From positions 1 through 6,213 of the forward strand of contig CANRDG010000104.1 in NCBI GenBank assembly GCA_947629275.1: DNA of 6,213 nt. The letters run 5' to 3'. Below the pieces are notes generated by a model. The model was given only the letters and a program-made list of their open reading frames with translations, did not search any database and was not told where the DNA came from. Position 1 is the stretch's first letter. The number at the start of each line of letters is the position of its first letter. This document shows positions 1-5,416 of the stretch, in pieces. Source of the DNA: an uncultured Clostridia bacterium. Lineage in GTDB: Bacteria > Bacillota > Clostridia > Oscillospirales > Ruminococcaceae. Made by a program: the position numbers and the translations under genes.

Positions 1-160
1 TAATTGCTTGCCGAGTATCAGTGTAGACAATATTGAAACTCTTAAATATAAAATTAAGAATAAAGAAATATGTTTTCCATTGACTCAAATTGGTCGTAAT
101 TGGGTCGCGGAATTTGTGGATTCGGAGGGAAATCATATAGAGATAACTGCGACTGTATAG
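1..160 (+). CDS. VOC-superfamily (glyoxalase/bleomycin-resistance-like) protein, C-terminal part only
   Basis: An open frame runs from the left edge (first full codon at position 2) through 52 codons to TAG at 158-160. The start is outside the window, so the gene is 5'-truncated by the window and not necessarily broken. The visible part has a VDNIETL stretch, then a Lys-rich helix, then PLTQIGRNWVAEFVDSEGN followed by HIEI. This matches the last beta-alpha-beta-beta unit of VOC proteins, where the 'F-D-P-(D/E)-G-N-x-(I/L)-E-(L/I)' strand usually supplies a metal-binding Glu, here the Glu of HIEI. VOC members include lactoylglutathione lyase, dioxygenases and antibiotic-resistance proteins, and the substrate cannot be told from this tail. 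The gene converges on the pst operon and is followed by its own hairpin terminator. By hand count about one third of these bases are G or C, clearly lower than in the pst genes. The family call is fairly secure; the function is unknown. Confidence 0.75.
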   Translation, partial: NCLPSISVDNIETLKYKIKNKEICFPLTQIGRNWVAEFVDSEGNHIEITATV

Positions 161-203
161 TATAATAAATTTAGATTTATATGACAGATTAAAATTACTT
201 ATT

Positions 204-230
204 AAGAGCATCACTTTTGCGGTGCTTTTT
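204..230 (+). terminator. Rho-independent terminator of the VOC-family gene
   Basis: AGCATC (207-212) pairs with GGTGCT (221-226), with one G-T wobble, around an eight-base loop. Weaker A-T/G-T pairs extend the stem outward to 204/229. A run of five T follows at 226-230. The hairpin starts 43 bases after the VOC stop codon, which fits an intrinsic terminator on the plus strand. Read on the minus strand it has no good T tract, so it probably works one way only. Confidence 0.7.
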
Positions 231-241
231 CACTGTAGAAC

Positions 242-272
242 AAAAAGAGCAGCTTTCAATTTGAAAACTGCT
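242..272 (-). terminator. Rho-independent terminator of the pst-phoU-phoP-phoR operon
   Basis: Read on the minus strand, AGCAGTTTTC (272-263) pairs with GAAAGCTGCT (257-248). This gives a ten-base-pair stem with a single T-G wobble and a five-base loop (262-258). A C and five T (246-242) follow it. It begins 29 bases past the sensor-kinase stop codon and is the expected end of the operon transcript. On the plus strand the same stem is followed by an imperfect T-rich stretch (273-286), so it may also act weakly as a back-up terminator for the VOC gene. Confidence 0.85.
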
Positions 273-301
273 ATTTCTTATTATTGTATGTGTCCAAAAA
301 A

Positions 302-1531
302 TTACTCATTTTCAGAAACAGGAAAGCAAACCGTAACGGTCGTGCCTTTTCCTATGTTGCTGTCAATTTGTATCTGCGCGTGATGATAAATAGCCCCGTG
401 CTTTACAATAGACAGTCCAAGCCCCGTTCCGCCTATTGCTTTTGAACGTGCCTTGTCCACGCGGTAAAAACGCTCGAAAATGCGTTCCTGTTCTTCTTTT
501 GCAATGCCTATACCGGTGTCGCGAACTGATAGTTTTACCGTATTTTCGCTCTCGTGTATACTAATCTCCGCAAGCCCGTTTGGACGGTTGTATTTGATAG
601 CATTATCGCACAGATTGTAAATTATCTCGTCTAAAATTTTCTGTACGCCGTTCACATGACAATGCTCGCCTATAACACGCAGCTGCACCTGTGCTTTTTC
701 CGCTTGTGGCTGCAAACGCTCTGTTATCTCCTCAGCAAGGTCGTAAAGGTCAATATCTTCTTGCTCAAATTCTGTTTTCTCGTCAAGCTCCGAAATGCGG
801 AGAATGTCCTGCACAAGCGTTATCATTCTCTGCGATTCATCATAGATCGATCTTGAAAAATCTGCAACGGTCTCGCTGTCTGCATCGCCCTGCATAAGCA
901 TTTCAGCAAATCCCGAAATTGAGGTCAGCGGCGTTTTAAGTTCGTGAGAAACATTTGAAGTAAATTCTCGCCGCATGATCTCGCGCTTTTTCTGTTCTTC
1001 ATTGTCAATAACGTTTTTCGAGATCTTTGCCGTGAGTATCGCAGAGGCAAGCACAGTCAGCAGTATTATTACGGCTATAGGCTGCGCAAGACCGAGAAGC
1101 ATGGAGATAACAGTATACTGCTTTGCCGAAACACGCAGGATATTTCCGTTTTCAAGCTTGACAGCATAGTAAACTGTGCGTTCCATGAATGTTTTAGAAT
1201 ATCGCACACTTGTGCCGTTGCCGTCTTTTAACGCAAGCTGTATCTCTTTTCTGTCAAGATGATTTTCAAGCTTTTCGGAGTCTGCATCTGTATCTGCAAG
1301 AACATTTCCATCGGGCGCTATAAGCGTGATACGTTCATCGCTGTTTATTTTATCAAAGTATGAAACTCCCTCCGTCAGTACAGCCGCGCCGATGTAGTCA
1401 GCCTCTTTTTTCAATTCCGATTTCAGTTGATTTTGAAAATAATCATAGAGTATACCCATTATAAGAACAACGCTCACCAAAAGCAGTAAAAGCGAGATTA
1501 TCAGCGAATATCGGAATATTTTTTTATTCAT
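302..1531 (-). CDS. phoR: PhoR-type membrane sensor histidine kinase
   Basis: This kinase senses phosphate status and phosphorylates the response regulator encoded just upstream. Residues are numbered from the ATG at 1531 (409 aa). One membrane helix lies near 8-31. An extracytoplasmic region at about 32-139 includes an ITLIAPDGNVLAD stretch and looks like the PAS/Cache-like fold of clostridial PhoR sensors. A second helix lies at about 140-168. The HisKA H-box is SHELKTP with phospho-acceptor His196. The ATPase domain carries the N-box NLCDNAIKYN (306-315), G1 DTGIGI (338-343), an F-box around ERFYR (353-357) and G2 GGTGLGL (367-373). Only about 28 residues separate helix 2 from the His, with no recognisable HAMP or cytoplasmic PAS domain. 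An in-frame GTG at 1540 would add three residues, but it lies inside AGGTGA (1542-1537), the Shine-Dalgarno for the ATG at 1531. The gene overlaps the end of the regulator by 8 bp, so translation is probably coupled. Histidine kinase identity is certain. The phosphate role rests on the neighbourhood. Confidence 0.93.
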   Translation of the reverse strand: MNKKIFRYSLIISLLLLLVSVVLIMGILYDYFQNQLKSELKKEADYIGAAVLTEGVSYFDKINSDERITLIAPDGNVLADTDADSEKLENHLDRKEIQLALKDGNGTSVRYSKTFMERTVYYAVKLENGNILRVSAKQYTVISMLLGLAQPIAVIILLTVLASAILTAKISKNVIDNEEQKKREIMRREFTSNVSHELKTPLTSISGFAEMLMQGDADSETVADFSRSIYDESQRMITLVQDILRISELDEKTEFEQEDIDLYDLAEEITERLQPQAEKAQVQLRVIGEHCHVNGVQKILDEIIYNLCDNAIKYNRPNGLAEISIHESENTVKLSVRDTGIGIAKEEQERIFERFYRVDKARSKAIGGTGLGLSIVKHGAIYHHAQIQIDSNIGKGTTVTVCFPVSENE

Positions 1532-2198
1532 TTTCTTCACCTATTCTGTAACCGATGTTTTTTACGGTCAGTATATAATTTCCTGCGCCGCCCAGCTTTT
1601 TGCGAAGATTTCTGATGTGTACGTCAAGCGTTCGTGATTCGCCGTAATATTCGCCCCATATCTTTGCGAACAGCTCCTCACGGGTGACAACTTTTCCGTC
1701 TGCTTTAAGAAGAATTTCAAGTAAAGAAAATTCTTTGAAAGAGAGCGTAACAGGTACGCCTGATACTGTAACAATATGCTTTGAAATATCTAAAGCAAGC
1801 TGAGCAAAACTGTATATTTGATGGGAATTTCCTCTGTTGCTCCGCCGCAGTACCGCACGCACTCGCGAAATAAGCTCTGTCATGCCAAAAGGCTTTGCAA
1901 TGTAATCATCTGCGCCCATATCAAGCCCTGTTACCTTGTCAAATTCACTGTCCTTTGCCGTAAGCATTATTACGGGAGTTTCGGGTGAGTTGTTCCTGAT
2001 TTTTTTGAGTATAGACAATCCGTCCTCCTCAGGCAGCATAATGTCCAGAAGTATAAGGTCGGGGATCTCATTTTGAAATGCGCTGTAAAACTCGGACGGC
2101 AAAGAAAAGCCCTGTGCGTTATAGCCCTCTTTATTCAAAGCATAGCATACGAGCTTTCGGATATTGTCGTCATCTTCCACTATATAGATAGTTTCCAT
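1524..2198 (-). CDS. phoP: PhoB/PhoP-type response regulator (OmpR family)
   Basis: This is a DNA-binding transcription factor activated by phosphorylation, and the likely partner of the kinase that follows. Numbering is from the ATG at 2198 (224 aa, usual for the family). The receiver domain spans about 2-115 and contains acidic Glu8-Asp9-Asp10, the phospho-acceptor Asp52 in LILLDIMLP, Thr80 and Lys102 in IAKPFG. All conserved active-site positions are present. A winged-helix domain follows at about 127-222, with the LSFKEFSLLEILL segment, the recognition-helix region SRTLDVHIRNLRKKLG and the closing TVKNIGYRI hairpin. Upstream in-frame GTG (2207) and ATG (2204) codons exist, but 2198 has GGTG six bases before it and gives the typical N-terminus METIYIVEDDD. 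It starts 22 bases after phoU. Members of this family bind Pho boxes before pst genes. The match to phosphate control is inferred from the operon. PhoB in proteobacterial naming, PhoP in Bacillus naming. Confidence 0.93.
   Translation of the reverse strand: METIYIVEDDDNIRKLVCYALNKEGYNAQGFSLPSEFYSAFQNEIPDLILLDIMLPEEDGLSILKKIRNNSPETPVIMLTAKDSEFDKVTGLDMGADDYIAKPFGMTELISRVRAVLRRSNRGNSHQIYSFAQLALDISKHIVTVSGVPVTLSFKEFSLLEILLKADGKVVTREELFAKIWGEYYGESRTLDVHIRNLRKKLGGAGNYILTVKNIGYRIGEENE
1537..1542 (-). promoter_or_regulatory. Ribosome binding site of phoR that decides its start
   Basis: AGGTGA lies five bases before the ATG at 1531. The alternative GTG start at 1540 is part of this site, so the ATG is preferred. 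The site lies inside the last codons of the response-regulator gene. Confidence 0.75.
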
Positions 2199-2204
2199 TA
2201 TCAT

Positions 2205-2208
2205 CACC
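2205..2208 (-). promoter_or_regulatory. Ribosome binding site of the response-regulator gene
   Basis: GGTG lies six bases before the ATG at 2198. It is weaker than the sites before pstB and phoU. The GTG start at 2207 overlaps it and the ATG at 2204 abuts it, which argues for starting at 2198. Confidence 0.55.
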
Positions 2209-2220
2209 AGTTATATGATA

Positions 2221-2877
2221 CTACTTTTTATTTATAAAATCAAGGTGCTGTCCTGTAACAGCATATATGACCCATTCCGCAATATTTTCTGCGTGGTCGC
2301 CGATACGCTCGAAATATTTTGCGATCATCAACAGGTCAAGAACAGCTTCCGCGTTTTCTTTTTCGCTGCAAATCTCTGAAATAAGCTGCTTTTTAAGCTG
2401 CATGAAAAGCTCGTCGACAGTGTCGTCCATTATAATTACCGACTGTGCTATCTGCGTATCTTGCTGAATGTAAGAGTCAATGCTTGTCGTCAGCATTTTC
2501 ACAGCTTCCTGCGCCATTTTTGCAATGTGCGTTCTTAGCTGCATATCCGTGCTGCCAATGTAGCCGCCTATCTCCACAATATCCTCCGCATGGTCGCCTA
2601 TGCGTTCCATGTCCGAGATCATTTTCAGCGCCGCGGTTATAAGCCGAAAATCTGCCGCTAACGGCTGTTCATGCATAAGCAGGCGCATACAAAGCGATTC
2701 AATATCACGCTCCATGCGGTCTATCTGTTTTTCACATTCTTCCGCATTCTGCTTCATTTCGCAGCTGTTTTCAGTCAGATATTTCACTGCGCAGGAAATA
2801 GCCTCTTCGCACAGCGCCCCCATTTCCGTAAGTTCCTTATTTAGCAGGCAAAGCTGCTGTGTGTAACGGTCACGCAT
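2221..2877 (-). CDS. phoU: Phosphate-specific transport system accessory protein PhoU
   Basis: PhoU is a cytoplasmic helical protein that mediates negative control between the Pst transporter and the sensor kinase. At 218 residues it has the normal family length. It contains the two tandem three-helix repeats typical of PhoU. Each ends in the metal-binding signature E-R-I-G-D-H-A-E-(D/N)-I, at residues 91-100 and 190-199. An acidic helix near 47-60 (EKQIDRMERDIE) also fits the first repeat. There is no membrane segment. The ATG at 2877 directly follows the pstB stop codon (TAA at 2880-2878), and a GGGGAGG site lies nine bases upstream. In known systems loss of PhoU derepresses the Pho regulon and can make phosphate uptake toxic. 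Its place between pstB and the two-component genes fits that role. Confidence 0.97.
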   Translation of the reverse strand: MRDRYTQQLCLLNKELTEMGALCEEAISCAVKYLTENSCEMKQNAEECEKQIDRMERDIESLCMRLLMHEQPLAADFRLITAALKMISDMERIGDHAEDIVEIGGYIGSTDMQLRTHIAKMAQEAVKMLTTSIDSYIQQDTQIAQSVIIMDDTVDELFMQLKKQLISEICSEKENAEAVLDLLMIAKYFERIGDHAENIAEWVIYAVTGQHLDFINKK

Positions 2878-3627
2878 TTAACCGAACCTCCCCGTAATGT
2901 AGTCTTCCGTCCGTTTATCTTCGGGTCTTGAAAACATTTTGTCCGTATCGCCCGATTCTATAAGCTCTCCAAGCAGGAAAAACGCCGTTTTGTCCGCTAT
3001 CCTTGCCGCCTGCTGCATATTGTGAGTTACCATGACTATGGTATATTTTTCACTAAGTTCGACTGCAAGATCTTCAATTTTTGATGTAGAGATAGGGTCA
3101 AGCGCGGAAGTCGGTTCGTCCATTAAAAGTACTTCCGGTTCGACTGCCAGCGCACGGGCAATGCACAATCTCTGCTGTTGACCGCCGCTCATACCCAGCG
3201 CGCTCTTTTTGAGCCTGTCTTTGCACTCGTCCCATATCGCCGCTTTTTTCAGCGACAATTCAACGATCTCGTCTAACTTTTTTCGCGAACGTATCCCATG
3301 AATACGAGGTCCGTAGGCAATATTATCGTAAATGCTCATCGGGAACGGATTAGGTTTCTGAAACACCATGCCCACGCGTTTGCGCAGCATATTCACATCA
3401 TAATTTTTGTAAATGTCCACACCGTCAAGGGTAATTTCTCCCTCGATACGACAGTCCTCGACTAAGTCATTCATGCGGTTGAGCGATTTCAGAAACGTCG
3501 ATTTTCCGCACCCCGACGGACCTATCAAAGCAGTAATTTTCCGTGCAGGGAGAGTTAAATTGATGTTTGTCAATGCCTGGTGCGCGCCGTACCACAGGTT
3601 CATGTTTTTTGTTTCTATCGCATTCAT
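2878..3627 (-). CDS. pstB: Phosphate ABC transporter ATP-binding protein PstB
   Basis: This is the ATPase subunit that sits on the inner face of the membrane and powers phosphate import through PstC and PstA. At 249 aa it has normal length. All nucleotide-binding motifs are intact: Walker A GPSGCGKST (36-44), Q-loop Gln90 in MVFQKPNPFPMS, signature MSGGQQQR (146-153), Walker B EVLLMDEP (165-172) with catalytic Glu171, D-loop SALD (174-177) and switch His202 in VTHNMQQA. The sequence QKPNPFPMSIYDN and the C-terminal EDYITGRFG are characteristic of PstB and separate it from other ABC ATPases. The ATG at 3627 overlaps the pstA stop codon by four bases (ATGA) and has a very good GAGGAG seven bases upstream. 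Confidence 0.98.
   Translation of the reverse strand: MNAIETKNMNLWYGAHQALTNINLTLPARKITALIGPSGCGKSTFLKSLNRMNDLVEDCRIEGEITLDGVDIYKNYDVNMLRKRVGMVFQKPNPFPMSIYDNIAYGPRIHGIRSRKKLDEIVELSLKKAAIWDECKDRLKKSALGMSGGQQQRLCIARALAVEPEVLLMDEPTSALDPISTSKIEDLAVELSEKYTIVMVTHNMQQAARIADKTAFFLLGELIESGDTDKMFSRPEDKRTEDYITGRFG
2887..2893 (-). promoter_or_regulatory. Ribosome binding site of phoU
   Basis: GGGGAGG lies nine bases before the phoU ATG, within the last codons of pstB. It is a strong site that allows independent or coupled initiation at the abutting TAA/ATG junction. Confidence 0.75.
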
Positions 3628-4490
3628 TTTTTATCTCCTCTTTGAAATAATTTTGCGGTAACTTTTGCAGCAATATTCAGTAAAAGCGTAAGAATGAGCA
3701 GTATTGCAGCGATAGCAAAAGCCGTGTCAAAGTCGCCGCGCTCTTTTGCGTACATATACATTGAAACTGTAAGCGTTGAGCCTGCGCCGCCGTTTGAAAC
3801 AGCCTGCGAGGGACTTAGAATCTCATTTGCCATGCCTGCCGTGAAAAGCAGCGCCGCACTTTCGCCGACAATTCTGCCGACCGATAAAATACCGCCCGTT
3901 ACAATGCCGTCAATTGCAGAAGGCAAAACGGCAGTCCGTATCATATACCATTTTCCTGCGCCAAGCCCCAGCGAACTCTCTCGGTAGCTGTCGGGAACGG
4001 TCTTAAGGCTCTCCTGTGTCGTTCTGATTATAGTCGGCAAGGTCATTATCACAAGCGTGAATGCTCCTGCTTTCAGACTTGTTCCAAACGAGCAAAACTG
4101 CACAAATATCAACATTCCCACAAGCCCGTAAATGATTGACGGTATACCTGCAAGCGTTTCTGTTGCAAGCTCAATAAGGCGAACTGCTTTTTTGTTTTTG
4201 GCGTACTCATTCAGATAAACAGCAGAGCCTACACCCAGCGGCAGAACAACTATAAGTGTCATAATTATGATATAAAGCGTGCTTAACAGGTTTGGCAGTA
4301 TTCCAACCGTGCCGTTTAGCAGGCTTGTTTTGCTGCTCAGAAATTTCCACGAAATATGCCCAAGCCCTTTTATCAGAATGAAACAGAGCATTCCTGCAAG
4401 CAGCAGGCAAATAATTGCCGCAGAAAGCCATACAAGACCTTTCAGAATGAGATTCCTGATTTTCCTGGTGCGTGAAACAGTTTCATTCAT
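3624..4490 (-). CDS. pstA: Phosphate ABC transporter permease PstA
   Basis: This is one of the two membrane-channel subunits of the high-affinity phosphate importer, at 288 aa and normal length. About six hydrophobic segments are visible, near 20-41, 69-95, 107-132, 139-158, 196-217 and 255-275. PstA landmarks include GIPSIIYGLVG (115-125) and the cytoplasmic EAA-type loop ESSLGLGAGKWYMIRTAVLP (171-190), which docks to PstB. GRIVGESAALLFTAG (205-219) is a conserved stretch that lines the pathway in this family. The ATG at 4490 overlaps the pstC stop by four bases (ATGA), preceded by AAGAGGG with seven-base spacing. A second ATG four bases downstream is out of frame. Confidence 0.96.
   Translation of the reverse strand: MNETVSRTRKIRNLILKGLVWLSAAIICLLLAGMLCFILIKGLGHISWKFLSSKTSLLNGTVGILPNLLSTLYIIIMTLIVVLPLGVGSAVYLNEYAKNKKAVRLIELATETLAGIPSIIYGLVGMLIFVQFCSFGTSLKAGAFTLVIMTLPTIIRTTQESLKTVPDSYRESSLGLGAGKWYMIRTAVLPSAIDGIVTGGILSVGRIVGESAALLFTAGMANEILSPSQAVSNGGAGSTLTVSMYMYAKERGDFDTAFAIAAILLILTLLLNIAAKVTAKLFQRGDKK
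3635..3640 (-). promoter_or_regulatory. Strong ribosome binding site of pstB
   Basis: GAGGAG lies seven bases before the pstB ATG, inside the last codons of pstA. It is the best Shine-Dalgarno match seen in the operon and confirms the start. Confidence 0.8.
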
Positions 4491-5416
4491 TTCTTATCCC
4501 TCTTTACCACGAAATTCAGCACTAAATTTATCGCCATGATGAATATGAACAGCACAAGCGCTATTGAAAACAATGCTTGCCTTTGCAGCCCCGCTGAATA
4601 GGACATTTCGCTTGCAACCGCTGTTGTAAGAAATCTCACACTGCCGAATATTTTCGGCATATTTGCAACATTTCCCGAAACCATCATGACAGCCATTGCC
4701 TCACCTATAGCCCTGCCTACACCGAGAACTACAGCAGCTAAAATTCCGCTCTTTGCCGCAGGGATAGTAACTTTGAATATGGTCTCTGTCTTTGTCGCAC
4801 CCAGCGCAAGAGATGCCTCCTCGTATTCTTTAGGTACAGCTCTCAATGCCGTTTCCGAAACCGATATTACAGACGGCAGTATCATCACAGCAAGCACCAG
4901 AATCGCCGAAAACAAGTTTGCCCCGTCGGGAAGTCCGAAGAGCTCACGCACAGTCGGCACAATGACTATCATTCCCACAAGTCCGTAAACAACCGACGGT
5001 ATTCCTGCCATAAGACTTACCGCTGCGCTCACTATGCCGCCAATGCGTTTTCCTGCAATTTTCGTGAGAAATACCGCGCATAAAATGCCTATCGGCACGC
5101 CGATCAAAATTGCCCCAAAAGTACCGTAAAGCGAAGTAAGAATAAACGGAATTATGCCATATTTGGGCGAATCGGCGGTCGGCAGCCATTTTGTTCCGAA
5201 AAGAAACTCTGAAAGACCTATCTCCTTTATCGCCGGAACACCCGACACCAATAAAAATACTGTTATCATCGCTACAGATACCACTGCTATAAAGCCGCAG
5301 ATACCGAAAATGATGTGTGCAAATTTTTCAAAAATATCGGCGAGGGGATTTGTCCGCGGCGGCTTTTGCTGTATCTTCACTGCCGGTATAGATTTACTTT
5401 GCAACAGGAACTGCAC
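4487..5416 (-). CDS. pstC: Phosphate ABC transporter permease PstC
   Basis: PstC is the partner of PstA in the phosphate channel. From the furthest start it is 309 aa, within the family range. A short cytoplasmic N-terminus is followed by hydrophobic segments near 36-58, 91-117, 127-152, 166-186, 222-245 and 282-304. PstC hallmarks are FLFGTKW (71-77) in the external loop after helix 1, GIPSVVYGLVG (138-148), the EAA-type loop EEASLALGATKTETIFKVTI (199-218) and GRAIGEAMAVMMVSGN (234-249). The start is uncertain. No in-frame ATG precedes helix 1; the candidates are GTG at 5416, TTG at 5404 and GTG at 5380. GTG 5416 has AAAGG only three bases away, TTG 5404 has AGGTG nine bases upstream, and GTG 5380 has no clear site but begins just after the pstS stop. 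The longest is given. The first two overlap pstS, by 23 and 11 bases. The choice affects only the N-terminal tail. Confidence 0.94.
   Translation of the reverse strand: MQFLLQSKSIPAVKIQQKPPRTNPLADIFEKFAHIIFGICGFIAVVSVAMITVFLLVSGVPAIKEIGLSEFLFGTKWLPTADSPKYGIIPFILTSLYGTFGAILIGVPIGILCAVFLTKIAGKRIGGIVSAAVSLMAGIPSVVYGLVGMIVIVPTVRELFGLPDGANLFSAILVLAVMILPSVISVSETALRAVPKEYEEASLALGATKTETIFKVTIPAAKSGILAAVVLGVGRAIGEAMAVMMVSGNVANMPKIFGSVRFLTTAVASEMSYSAGLQRQALFSIALVLFIFIMAINLVLNFVVKRDKK
4498..4504 (-). promoter_or_regulatory. Ribosome binding site of pstA
   Basis: AAGAGGG lies seven bases before the ATG at 4490, inside the 3' end of pstC. It supports the start at the ATGA overlap. Confidence 0.7.

Larger units (their letters stand above)
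161..301. other. Convergent AT-rich intergenic region
   Basis: This 141-base stretch separates the ends of two converging transcription units. It contains two hairpins interpreted as terminators, described separately, and otherwise only AT-rich sequence. A TATAAT string at 161-166 lacks a matching -35 element, and I see no gene or RNA here. Confidence 0.8.

Noticed and set aside
161..166. TATAAT string that could be a -10 promoter element
   Set aside because: No -35-like hexamer lies at the right distance, the area is AT-rich, and no gene follows on the plus strand.
2199..2220. Possible promoter or terminator between phoU and the response regulator
   Set aside because: The gap is only 22 bases, with no hairpin and no recognisable promoter hexamers.
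2281..2610. Repeated sequence matching GTGGTCGCC-like text near both ends of phoU
   Set aside because: These are the two ERIGDHAE motifs of the PhoU internal protein duplication, not a DNA repeat or mobile element.
2267..2866. Plus-strand open frames of 65-88 codons opposite phoU
   Set aside because: They are antisense to a clear phoU gene, rich in Ser/Cys/Arg as expected for reverse frames, and lack recognisable domains or good ribosome binding sites.
3694..3987. Plus-strand 97-codon frame opposite pstA, and a similar 100-codon one at 4686-4988 opposite pstC
   Set aside because: Both arise as mirrors of membrane-protein codon patterns, with Ser/Ala/Pro/Thr-rich translations and no supporting signals.
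4944..5189. Minus-strand 81-codon frame inside pstC in another frame
   Set aside because: It is a shifted-frame shadow of pstC with many Cys, His and Arg, and has no independent support.
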